From Polysphondylium violaceum (Eukaryota; Evosea; Eumycetozoa; Dictyosteliales; Dictyosteliaceae), in the NCBI GenBank assembly GCA_000277445.1, contig AJWJ01000356.1:1-24463 (forward strand): a DNA stretch of 24,463 bases, read 5' to 3'. The number at the start of each line of letters is the position of its first letter. The first letter of the stretch is position 1. Under the pieces are notes generated by a model, which was not told the DNA's origin, did not search any database, and saw only the letters and a program-made list of their open reading frames with translations. Shown in pieces: positions 9,841 to 20,098 of this stretch. The position numbers and the translations under genes were made by a program.

Positions 9841-9878
9841 ACAACGGCTGTTGTGTGTACAAGATCCCACAAAATCTT
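9841..9878. other. Two small hairpins with a DUSE-like octamer, 3' of atg6
   Basis: ACAAC-GGCT-GTTGT (9841-9854) is followed by AAGAT-CCCACAAA-ATCTT (9861-9878). The plus strand includes TCCCACAA at 9865-9872, which fits the Dictyostelium upstream sequence element of small-RNA genes as I remember it, [A/T]CCCA[C/T]AA. If it works on the plus strand, a transcript would start roughly 60 nt downstream, near 9930-9940, where CATTTTTTG (about 9947-9955) resembles an Sm site. The evidence is weak. Confidence 0.25.
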
Positions 9879-10026
9879 ATAAACAATTGAAATAGATTTG
9901 CATATAAATTGTTTTGTGATCGTTTAGTTTGTTTTTCTAGAGGTCACATTTTTTGTTTGATCATATGTTTTATCGTATATTTAAAACTCTTTTATTTTTT
10001 AAAACTATACTGCTATATACATTGGA

Positions 10027-10452
10027 TCAAGATCTAGATATCTTTTCTTGTTTAACTTGTAAAACCTTATCTAAATTCTCCAATAGTAATCTAAGATTAG
10101 ACAACATAAATCTTAGGGCCATAGTCCAATTTGCTTCATTATTACCGGCAATCTTTATCGATTGAAAGCGATTAAGATCACCAATTTTATCCTTATTAAT
10201 TCTATAATTGAAATTGATTTGATGGTATTGTAATGCATAGTTGCAAACATCATTTACACATGTTAGAAATGCTTCCATACCATTATCAAATTTAGGATCA
10301 CTTGATCCAAACCAAAGAAATGATCTAGAGAATTGAATGTTATCACTTCCATAAAGAGTATATGAAACTTTATCACTTTTAGATTGAATCATAGATTTAC
10401 TTCCCATTGGTATTAATTTATATCTATAATGATGATGATGGTGATGATGATG

Positions 10453-10545
<93 letters not shown>

Positions 10546-11542
10546 GATATATTAATACATTTATAGATATATCGCGATATATAAATTAATATACATACAA
10601 AGTAAAATTACATTCTAATTGAGAGGCTAAAACATATAGTAATAAAACAGTTTCGCCCCAAGCACTATTGATCTCATCCCAATCAACTTTTAAATTTGGT
10701 AAAGTACCAAGTCTAAAGTTATTTATAGTTGGCATAAAATTGGAACCATCTTGAACCGATTGAAAAGAAATTAAAAAGGATATACGATTTGCATCCAGTT
10801 GCGATACTCTATCAATTTGATTATGTATAGTAGACAATTGTTGATCTTGTATTTCTTTTTCTGTCTTTAAATCAAAATATTTCTCATAGTAATTGTTTAC
10901 TATATCATAGTGTAACTTCTCCTCCAATTTAATTTCTTTTAAAATGTCTTCTAATCTAATTTTAATGTCCAAGTTTTCCAATGATTGCTTTTTTAATTCA
11001 TAGTATTCTTTCATTAATTCAATTTCTTCTTTTTCAATTTCAATGATTTCTTGATCCAAACTTGATAAAATATGATCTTGTTGTTTTGAATTACCAAACT
11101 GATTATTATTACTACTACTATCTTGATATAATTGTTCCTCTTGCGTTTCTTCTAATAGTTGCTCTTCTAAAATTTCTTCTTCACCACTATTATTATTATG
11201 AGTACACGATTTTTCATGTTCTCGAATAAAATTTTTATAAACTTCATTTTCATTGCCTTCTTCCCTATTGATTTCCTCTAATATAGTTTTAAATCTAGAT
11301 AAACAATTGCCACAAAGTATTTTGGGTTTAAATGATGATTGCTGGATTTGGTATTTTTCAATTGGTATTGGTAAAGAAGTTGGTAAAATTGAATTAAAAA
11401 ACTGAATTGAATTTACATCTTTGGTTGATAAAACTATAGTTTTAAACTGATTTGACTCAATAAAATTTAAAAGCGAAACTATATTTTCAAATTGATTAAA
11501 ACTTGTTTTAAATTGAATATTTGTTGTTGTTGTAGTTGCTAA

Positions 11543-11599
<57 letters not shown>

Positions 11600-13798
11600 A
11601 CTATTTGTTATTGGTGATGTTGGTGTTGGTGTTGTTACTGTTGATGTTGGAGTTGATCCTGTTGTTTTTACATTATTATTACTTATATTAAAATAAATTA
11701 AAAAATTCTTTTCATCAAAAGAACATAGAAATGATGGCTTATTGGCACTTAATAATAAATTTAAATCATTTCCTATTTCTTTTTGTGAATTTAAAATATG
11801 TATACAGCTTTGAAAAGATATACATTAGTAACTGCTATCATTATTATTATAATGCATGTCAACATACTTATTATTCCATAAACGAGAAAAAAATGGATCA
11901 AAATAAAGATTTTTAAAAAATTTGGGGATCGTTTCTCTTACAAATAATGGCGATTCTATAGTTATTAAATTGATATGCGTGTTAATTATATACAAAATAT
12001 TTAAACATCTCTATATATATATCTTTATATACTTTTAATATAAAATGATAATCTATCCAATTCTTGTTTTGAGAAATCTCTAGTTTGTTTTGGTATTTTT
12101 GATTTAATGAATTTTATATTATGTAAAATATAATCATTATAAAATCTTTCTTCCTTTAATGTTAGTTGATGAATATTATCAAATAGATTTTTAATTGAAG
12201 GTATAAACATATATTCATCATTGATAACACATGTTTGATTCAAGAAAAAATGTTGGTGTTGATTGACAACTAGTGATATTGATTTAAATACATCTATATA
12301 TTTGCAAACCTCTATAAAATGATAATGATACTAATATTAATATATTACACATAATATCTATATATTATATATTTACCAAAAAAGTTTTTTGTAAAATTAA
12401 AAGTTATTTTCCATTCAACAGCCATTGGTGTATATAGGGGTTTTGAAACTTGAAATCTAGCATATTTTCTAAGTTCAGGTGAAACAGTAATAGTAGGATG
12501 GCTAAACAATGGTGCAAATGAATACAAGAATCGATATGTAAAATGTTTGGTAGTTTTATCACTTGTTATAATACTATGATTTAAAATTGTAAATATACCA
12601 CTATTTTGATTTAATTAAAAAGAGTTAATATTTTGAAAAAGATAATAAGAATAAATAGCAAGACCACTTACTTAAATTGAACAGAGTTTAAATCAATTAG
12701 ATCTTTTTTAATAAATGTTAAATGATCAAACATTAATTTTACATTATTACCAAGTCTATTAAATAATTCTGAACCTAAATCATTTTGATAAAACAAAGAC
12801 AACTTTTCTAAAAAAGGATTAATGTCATTTAATAGATAACTATCCAATGGATCAAGTTTGGTGATTGATGCTATTTGAGTGAGTAAATGGTTATAGGTTT
12901 GGAGCAATGTTTCATAGTCTGAATAGTATTCAACATTTTGGTCAACTATTCTAAGACTGGGCAATAGAAATGAATTATTGTTGTTTTGTATTTGGTATTG
13001 TTGTAAAAATTCTTTATTAAGTGCAATCTCTGTTATTTCATGTTCAAATGGGGCCAAAGAATCTGTAAAATTTGATATATGATTGCAATTGTTTCTATCA
13101 TTATTGTATCCTATAATACTACTTGAACTATTATTTATACTATTACTGCCACTACTTTCATTGGTGATACTTGATTTCATAAATTCATTATTACCACTAT
13201 TTGTTATATTGCTATTATTACTATTACTAATGCTAATATTACTATTATTAATTGGAATATTTGGACTACTTGTATTTAAACTAATATTATTATTATTGTT
13301 ATTTGTATCAACAACACCACTATTACTTATTATTGTTGTTGAAGGTTCATATAAAGATTGGGATAAAGGTTGATTTGTATTATTATTATTATTATTATTT
13401 ATACGATTATTATTATGAATAGCACTAGACATTGATTGTGATAATGTAGATTCATTGGGCCAAGAAGATGACTCATAATTTTTAATTATATTTTCATTAT
13501 TGATTATACTTTTAATACTAATGCTATCATGATGGTGACTATTATTATGATGATGATGATTGTGACTATGTTCTATTTCAGAGAGATTATTACAACTTGA
13601 TACCTTTGGTAAATAATCATTCGATTGATTATTTTTAACTAAAACCCATTCTGATGATGGTCTTAGAGGTATATCTTTAACATTTAAATTATTGCTATTG
13701 TTGTTATTGCTATTGTTGTTGCTACTATTACTCACACTATTACTAAGACTATTATTAGAGGTTATAGGAGGAGTAGATGATGGTTCACCTTTCCCCAT
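10027..13798 (-). CDS. atg6: Beclin 1 / Atg6 (Vps30) with very long N-terminal extension
   Basis: Six exons in coding order, 13798-12672, 12600-12377, 12311-12033, 11955-11868, 11807-10599 and 10423-10027, join in phase to 1107 residues. The C-terminal third is Beclin: a CxxC pair ILCGNC (about 736-741), a coiled coil (about 817-915), then the BARA domain with [37 protein letters not shown] and [13 protein letters not shown]. Atg6 is the regulatory subunit of class III PI3-kinase Vps34 and acts in autophagosome nucleation and endosomal sorting. Residues 1-240 are Asn/Ser/His-rich. Residues about 240-640 are a non-repetitive region I do not recognise. Dictyostelium discoideum Atg6A is, from memory, also over 1300 residues, so a long extension is expected. 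The junction from exon 3 to exon 4 (12032-11956, 77 nt) is essential; ignoring it leaves an early stop at 12025. The stop is TGA, rare here. The paralogue (6A or 6B) was not determined. Confidence 0.9.
10453..10545. repeat. (ATA)31 microsatellite in atg6 intron 5
   Basis: An uninterrupted run of 31 ATA units makes up 93 of the 175 nt of the last atg6 intron. It reads as poly-Asn on the plus strand, but the flanking atg6 exons and in-phase splice sites show that it is intronic. Confidence 0.95.
11543..11596 (-). repeat. Poly-asparagine tract (18 Asn) in atg6
   Basis: Eighteen consecutive AAT codons on the coding strand separate the unrecognised N-terminal region from the Beclin part of the protein. 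Thr-rich sequence lies on both sides. This tract is likely to vary in length between strains. Confidence 0.9.
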
Positions 13799-14104
13799 CC
13801 TTTAACTTTGTATTATAGTATTTCTATTACTCTCTATCTAAACGTTGAAACTAGGAGTACTAGTAGTAGTAGTAATAGTAGTAATCGTATATAATCAAAA
13901 ACGTGTGCTAACTAGATATTCATGTGAGAAAAACACACACATTTATTTTAATATATAAAATAAAAAAAATTCAAAAAAATTAAAAATTAGGTTGTTGTGT
14001 CAGAAATGACAATTTTTTTGAAAATTTTATTTCATGAAAAATCAAATTACCTTGGGGATATACTCTTTTCGTACAAATATCTATATATGTGATTTTGATT
14101 GTAT
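13799..14104 (-). promoter_or_regulatory. 5' flank of atg6 and 3' flank of the Tim44-like gene
   Basis: 306 nt between two minus-strand genes. It contains a (TAG)n-like tract near 13857-13883 and A/T sequence with a short CACACACA run near 13933. It must hold the atg6 promoter and the polyadenylation site of the upstream neighbour. No specific element is claimed. Confidence 0.5.
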
Positions 14105-15194
14105 TTATTTATCTTTTTTATCTTTTTCGTCACCTTTTTTATCTTTGATTTCCTTTTCTTTGTTTTCTTTGTTGAAAATATCAATGATATAGTCACGATG
14201 GATGGCACGAAGTGAGGGAGAGAAATGAATTTCACCCAGTTTCCAAGAGAGATATTTTTCTAAATTGACAGCTTTACCTTTTTCCATCTCTTCCTCGATC
14301 GCTTTGGGATTGGAAAAGTTACCTCTCCAGAGAGCGGTCACTAGATAATACTCTTTTGTCGGTGTGTCTTGATCGGGATAATCAATGTCTGCAGTTAAAA
14401 AGTATACGGCAAACACATCAATCGATGGTGCATTGATGCCAACATGAAGTACATAGGGCTCGACAGAGGTGAATACTACATTATAATCTACATTGTTTTC
14501 TCTATAGGTATGAAACAAATTTCTGCCAACTTCCAACAAATGATGTGAATAATCAAATTTAATCGCAGACAATGCATCGATATTATTGTTTTCCAATGCT
14601 CCAATTAATTGAACAAGATTCTCTCTCATGGCTAGTCGTATGATATGAGGTTGTTAGTATCTTTTTACACATAACACACTGTTTGATTACCTGACACGTA
14701 CCAACAGTTAGAGATTCCTTATTGAAAGGCTTAAATCTTTTAAATGCAGACATGAACCATGACATAGTCTTTTTAATGTAAAAGGGAGTGCTACTAAAAT
14801 TGCCAAAGAATAAACGATAGGGATTAAATGAGAGTTCATCATCTTGATGTTCTTTCATAAATTCCTCTACTCTGGGCAACACCTTTTCAGGAGCAATCTT
14901 TTTATCCTTCATTTCATTGACAAACATAAAGTGATATTTATCTTCTTCATCTCCTTGTTTTTGCTCATCACTATTGTTTGAAGTTGTTGTGCAAAATGTT
15001 CTTGTTGTTATTGTTGTTTGATTATTAATATATTTATTATTTAATGATGATGTATTTAATAATGATGATGATGATGTTGATAATGATCCATTACTAAATA
15101 ATAATCTATTTGGTTGATTTAAACAACAATGTAAGCCTTGTTGTCTAAATGAATAAACTGATCTTAAAGAAGATCTAATTATATGATTAGACAT
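14105..15194 (-). CDS. Probable mitochondrial protein with Tim44/mL45-like C-terminal domain
   Basis: Exons 15194-14702 and 14631-14105 give 339 residues. The donor is GTACGT at 14701. A tempting GTAATC donor 11 nt further into the intron would put the next exon out of frame. The N-terminus (MSNHIIRSSLRSVYSFRQQG) is basic, Ser/Arg-rich and free of acidic residues, followed by a Ser/Thr/Asn stretch to about residue 75, as expected for a mitochondrial presequence. From about 155 a helix-rich segment (ESLTVAMRENLVQLIGALEN) leads into a beta-rich region ending YLSWKLGEIHFSPS. This layout recalls the NTF2-like fold of Tim44, mL45 and Mba1, which tether ribosomes or import motors at the inner membrane. 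The assignment is by pattern memory only and could be wrong. The C-terminus is a charged Lys/Asp tail. Confidence 0.8.
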
Positions 15195-15324
15195 GCTGAG
15201 TTTGACAAAATGAAAAAGAGAAAATGAAACAAAAAAAAAAAAAATTTACAAAAAATTACAAAAAATTGTCCTTTTTTATTTTTTCAGAGTGAATAAATAA
15301 TATTTGGATGGAACACCTCATTTC

Positions 15325-15410
15325 GTATCTTTTAATTCTTCGGTTGAATGATCTATATTTATAAGAATGTTGATTATCTATTAATATATGTCTAGTATTT
15401 ATAAATATGT
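15325..15410. repeat. Decayed copy of an internal intron/exon boundary of the neighbouring gene
   Basis: This stretch aligns by eye to 16880-17003. Shared blocks are TATCTTTTAATTCTT-GGTTGA, ATGATCTATAT, TGATTAT-TATTAATATAT, CTAGTA and AAATATGT, in the same order and orientation, with one gap of roughly 20 nt. The parent segment spans the start of exon 3, intron 2 and the end of exon 2 of the SLF2-like gene. The copy lies immediately after that gene's stop codon. Confidence 0.7.
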
Positions 15411-18163
15411 TTATTGGTTTACTTTTCTGTACCAAGTCTTACTCTTATTATTATTATTTTCATTGTTATTACTATTGCCATTATTAATATTTTCATTACT
15501 ACTGGTAAATTCGTTCTTTTCATTTTTTCCGTTAATTTCACCATTGTTGGGCTTTTCATTGTTTTCACTTTTAGTTTCGGTGGTGATATTATTTTCATTG
15601 TCTTTAGTACTTTGACTATTATTACTATCTCCATTGTTGTTTGCGTTTTCCTTACTGGTATTGGTCTCTTCATTTTTGTTGGAATCCTCTGTCTTTTTTT
15701 CATTGTCGTTTGTATCTTCACTATTAATTTCTGTAGTAGTTGTGGATTCATTATTTCTATTTTCAATGTTGGTTGTTTTATTTTCTTTACCATCTTCATT
15801 TTTGCTTTGTTTTTTATTATTTGTAATTTCATTATTCTTTTCCTTATTGCCATTATCACTACTACTATTATTATTATTATTATTATTATCATTATTAATT
15901 TCTGGTTTTTTTGCAACATCAATATCCATTTTATCACCTTCATCATCACTTTCATCATCTGCAAGTTTACCCAATTCTTCCTCGGTTTTGATTGAATTTG
16001 AAACTTTTGGTTTAACAGGTGAGAAAAAGTTCTTTGTAGAGTAATCTCTAAGAGTTTGAGAAATACCAACAATTTTCGATTGTATTAAAATGAGTAAATC
16101 TTTAATCTATTATAAAATAATATTGGTTGTTAATATTAATAAACAACAATTGTTGTTATTTTTATAAATATACGTTACTCTCGTTCTTGTAAAATCAAAA
16201 TCTTTAGATTCCTTAATCTTTGAATTCCAAACAGTCAAAAGTTTATCAATTTTTTCATAGGTTTGTCTATTCAACTCTTCTCTATTGTTTGTACAAATAT
16301 CAAACAATTGAACGATATTAATCATATTATGAATATCAATTGAATTGTTTCTTATTCTTGAAACCATAGGTTCCAATATATTGTAGGATGCATCTGCTAT
16401 ATTCTTGTTTGAAATAATTGAAATAATATCTTTTTTTTCCTAATAATAACAACAACCAGCGCTAATATTAATACATTGTCATCATACAATATCTATATAT
16501 ACTAAACATACTAAAATTTTTGAAATTGAATATAATGAATAACATCTTTGAACAGGAATTTTAGAACAATTGAACGGAATATTTTGAGAGATAACGGTTC
16601 TTAAACTCATTTTTGTTTTTGTGGATTCTAAAGTATTGTCTAAATCTTCAAATAATTCATACAACTTTGAAATATCATAGTCTGTCTTTAGTGTGTATTC
16701 AGCCAACAGTTCACCTAATCCACTAAATATTGATTCTTTGACACTTAAATTTACAGATCTATCGACAAATGTCTCTGCAAATATCTTTGACGAATTGATC
16801 CTTTTATCGATATTCTTGTGAAAAGTTGGATTCTTGTCTAAAAATTTGGGATCGATAGAGAATAATATAAATAATATACTCATATCTTTTAATTCTTTGG
16901 TTGAAAATGATCTATATATATAGAGAGAGAGGAGATAAAAAAATGTATTGATTATATATTAATATATTACTAGTAATTTTTATATTAAATATGTATACAT
17001 ACTTTATACATTTACGAATTAAAGAAAGAATTGAATTAAATTTCATCAAGGGAAATGGTGTAGTTGGTACTACTTTTTTCTTGCTTAGGGAATTGGTACC
17101 AGCAGCGCTAAAACTATCATCATTAAAACAATGTAATAGATTGAATATTTTGTATTCCTTAAATGTTGTGATAAATTGTTGAAATGAAATTAAAAGTGGA
17201 TATTTATCACAATATAATCTTAGGAATTCAAATGCTTTATATGAAAGATTATCATCGAAACCATGACAAACAAAAGAGTAGAAAAATTCAATCATTGATT
17301 TGGGAAGTGGTGATTTTCCATTATTGAATAAAACCATAGATGAATTCATTAGAAATGCTTTAACTCCTGCTTCGTCGTCTTGAATGTTTGATAAAAGATT
17401 AAATATTGGATGTTTCTCTGTTTGCTTGTCAATGTCTTTTATAGTCATAGGTGACAGTTTCGGTATATCATTCTTTATACATTGTTGATTTGGATATTCA
17501 TTTAATAATAGATCTTGATGTTGTGATGATATCTATCGAATAGAAATATAGTCGTATGTCTGTAAGTAATTGATACTACCATAGCAGATATAAAACAAAA
17601 CATACAGAAGATTGGATATTTTTAATTTGATCTTGATCAAAAGTTTCATTTAATGCATCCAGTACATTTGAATCAAAGACAGTTTTCTTTTCCTTTTTAG
17701 AATCTTTTCTTTCAGAGGGTTTGACGTAATCTAAATCTATATCTTCAAACAATGACTTTTGATCTCTTTTATCTTTTAGCAAATCATCCAAAGAGATGTC
17801 CTCATACTTTGTTTTCTTGTTTTTTGGATCAGTGCTTATCTTGCTAACTTGGATACCATTTTTAGTTGCTCTCTCTTCAAATCTTCTTTTCAACTCTTTT
17901 GCCTTTTTCGACTCGCCCGGTGCTTTTGTAGCCGCTTTCTTTTTTGCTTCTGCAGGTGGTGGTGGTGGTGGTGCAGGTGCAGCTTTATCTGGATGCAAAG
18001 CACTCGCTGTTCTTTTGGGAAAAGATAGAGTGCTTGGTATTGATATACTATTAGGTCCTGCTGCTGGTTTCTTTGATATCATTGGTGCTATTTTCTTTCC
18101 CGAGGGTCCAAAACTAGAGAGAATTGATTTAATTGAATCATTGTTGCTCTTTTCATTATTCAT
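15411..18163 (-). CDS. SLF2/FAM178-like protein (candidate SMC5/6 loading factor)
   Basis: Five exons in coding order, 18163-17606, 17532-17003, 16911-16512, 16439-16179 and 16106-15411, give 814 residues. Residues 1-185 are Lys/Ala/Pro-rich with a PPPPPP tract and bipartite basic stretches, so a nuclear location is likely. Residues about 200-620 form an all-helical region (KHPIFNLLSNIQDDEAGVKAF, LPKSMIEFFYSFVCHGFDDN, ESIFSGLGELLAEY). By eye its helix order resembles the CANIN domain of SLF2/FAM178, which brings SMC5/6 to DNA damage; similarity is weak and the call is tentative. Residues 628-814 are an acidic Asn/Glu/Lys/Thr tail beginning GKLADDESDDEGDKMDIDV. The start at 18163 was preferred to an in-frame ATG in A/T-rich upstream sequence near 18262. 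The final codons abut a degenerate duplication of this gene's own intron 2. Confidence 0.8.
16880..17003. repeat. Parent segment of the 3'-flank duplication
   Basis: This covers the first codons of exon 3 (SFSTKELKDM), all of intron 2 (16912-17002) and the last base of exon 2. It is the template or sister copy of 15325-15410. The intact splice sites and coding continuity here mark it as the functional copy. Confidence 0.65.
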
Positions 18164-18489
18164 ATTTACACTATATATAATTAGATTATTATATATACAT
18201 ATATAAATATTTCTCGATAGATTTGGAACGAAATTTTCTGTAAAAAAATAAAAAAAAAACAATTTCCTCGATCAGAATAGGCAATATGATGTTGTCTTTT
18301 TTGGCGCGCACATCTCTATGTTAGACACCATTCAAAGAGTTCTCCCTAAATAAATAATAAAACAAAAACCAAATTTATTTTGGAACTAATTTGAGAATTA
18401 CTTGCTAAACTCTATTACTATATCAATATTGATATAATCGGTACATTTAGGAGTAGTGGTGGTGGTGGTGTATTTATTAATTACATTAA
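18164..18489 (-). promoter_or_regulatory. Intergenic: 3' flank of pcyt2, 5' flank of SLF2-like gene
   Basis: 326 nt. It includes a GC-richer patch at about 18300-18340 (containing GGCGCGCACATC), a (GGT)n run near 18455-18468, and a perfect 18-bp palindrome at 18419-18436 (TATATCAAT/ATTGATATA). No coding frame is seen. The palindrome lies about 55 nt beyond the pcyt2 stop. Confidence 0.5.
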
Positions 18490-19904
18490 TTATTTTTGAG
18501 CAGTTTCAATAAAAGTAATTTCTTTGGCTTCTTTCTTTTTGTTACGTGCTTCAAATTGTAATCTATTGTCAATGATTCTCTTGATAATCTCTGTGGTAGT
18601 CAAACCTTCAGTGTGTTTGACTTCCTTGTAGATACCCATATCTTTGGCAATCTTGTATGGATCCAAACCATCTGGACAAAAGACAACTGGATCATCACCA
18701 TGAACAACAACTTGAATATGAAGACCTTCAATCATTTCCTTTGTAACATGGAATGGTGCTCCAATAACAACCTCATCTACATACTAATTAATTGATTATT
18801 AGAATACGATATTATACTTGTGAATAGATACTGATATACTTACTCTACAAGAAAGAACAGATAAAACACGTTCTTGTAAATTCATGATTGGGTAATTGGA
18901 ACCTTTTTGTTCGTGAACAACTTTATCATCATGAACACCAACAACAAGATAGTCACCCAACTCTTTGGCTTGACGAAGAGCTTCAGCATGACCGACGTGG
19001 AAGAGATCAAATCCACCATCCATATAGACAACTTTGTCATTTGGTTTTGGACTTTTACCTTCAGAAAATTGAACAATCTTTCTAGTGGTTGGTAAAAAGT
19101 GTGATAAACTAGTGTATGGTGATGATTGTTTGTGTAAATCTTTTGGATTAACATTGCTCAATGGACTTGTTTGAGCATCAACGTTTTGAAGATGATCTTT
19201 AGTCAATAATAACATACGACCTACTAATTCTGTGGTTGAAATACCTTCAGTACGTTTAATAAATCTAGATTATATATTATATATTAGATAACTATTGATA
19301 TTACACTAGTATCAGTACTAACCACACAAACTACATACCTAAATTTACCAGATTTTTTAATACCTTCGTAAACATCTTTACCATCGGCACCAACGGAAAT
19401 ATCTTCACCATGAACACAAAAATCACAATTTAATTCATCCAAGAGTTCAACAGTGGCAGTGTATGGAGCACCTTCAGCAACTTCATCAGCCCATTTGCAT
19501 GCTCTTACAGCTTTGTATCTTTCTTGTTCATTCATAACGGGTGGACCTTTATTTCTTGAAATCTCTGCATCGGTGTGAACACCAACAACTAAAATATCAC
19601 CCAATTCTCTTGCCTATTATTATATTTGTTTGATTGCTATTGTTAGTATATTTAAACCCTGTATACATGTGTTCCAATTGTTCTAAAAGTCCTTACTTGT
19701 CTGAGTGCATTGGCATGACCAAAGTGCATCAACTATATAGATATAAAAACACTTATTAGTATGTACTACATAGATTTGGGCATGATAGAATATCATTTTT
19801 TAGGGAAAAAAAAAAAAAAAAGATATTCTTTATAGGTTGATCTATAGCCAACATACATCAAAACAACCATCAACGTAAACTCTAATTGGCTTCTTTTCAC
19901 TCAT
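18490..19904 (-). CDS. pcyt2: Ethanolamine-phosphate cytidylyltransferase
   Basis: Five exons in coding order, 19904-19857, 19732-19697, 19613-19339, 19264-18844 and 18783-18490, give 357 residues; the human enzyme has 389. The enzyme converts CTP and phosphoethanolamine to CDP-ethanolamine and pyrophosphate, the rate-setting step of the Kennedy pathway to phosphatidylethanolamine. Two cytidylyltransferase folds lie in tandem. The N-terminal one has VYVDGCFDLMHFGHANALRQ with the HxGH motif, and KRTEGISTTELVGRM. The C-terminal one has VVYMDGGFDLFHVGHAEALRQ, again HxGH, and KHTEGLTTTEIIKRI. Both nucleotide-binding motifs are intact. Exons 1 and 2 are tiny (16 and 12 codons) and together complete the first HxGH loop. 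No transmembrane segment is seen, so it is likely cytosolic or loosely ER-associated. Codon choice is moderately biased, fitting a housekeeping gene. Confidence 0.96.
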
Positions 19905-20098
19905 GTTTCTGTGTATATTGAAATAAAGGAAATGAAAAAAAAAATTTATCAAAATTTTCAAAAAATGAATAAAATTTTAATTTTTAGATTTGTATGATGA
20001 TCATAATGCAAATGTGCACAATGATTTATTGAATTATATAATATTAAAATCGGCTATGTACAAGGATTTGTTTTTTTTTTGTGTTTTGTTTTTTTTTT

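Larger units (their letters stand above)
7812..10026. other. Gene-free block of about 2.2 kb
   Basis: This lies between the start of the orphan gene (7811, -) and the stop of atg6 (10027, -). No reading frame with coding character was found on either strand. Most of it is A/T homopolymer-rich. It contains GT/CA-rich boxes (8321-8328, 8438-8447, 8513-8526, 8570-8579, 9402-9435, 9588-9602) and compact GC-richer inverted repeats listed separately. It could be an extended promoter of the orphan gene, a locus of small non-coding RNA, or both. Confidence 0.6.

Noticed and set aside
10407-10589. Plus-strand poly-Asn frame
   Set aside because: It is an ATA microsatellite inside atg6 intron 5, with no coding sequence on either side in that frame.
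13083-13373. Plus-strand leucine-rich frame that looks like membrane protein
   Set aside because: It is the antisense of Asn/Ser repeats in the atg6 first exon.
12025-13798. A separate 545-residue gene ending at 12025
   Set aside because: A GTATAT donor at 12032 and CTATAG acceptor at 11956 join it in phase to the Beclin exons, which otherwise have no start codon.
15414-16072. Long open frames on both strands (Ile/Phe-rich or Lys/Ile-rich) over the SLF2-like tail
   Set aside because: These are frame shadows of an Asn/Glu/Lys/Thr low-complexity tail; stop codons are rare in all frames there for compositional reasons.
18164-18262. Earlier in-frame ATG for the SLF2-like gene near 18262
   Set aside because: The added residues are Phe/Tyr/Ile/Asn-rich, as expected from translated A/T-rich 5' untranslated sequence.
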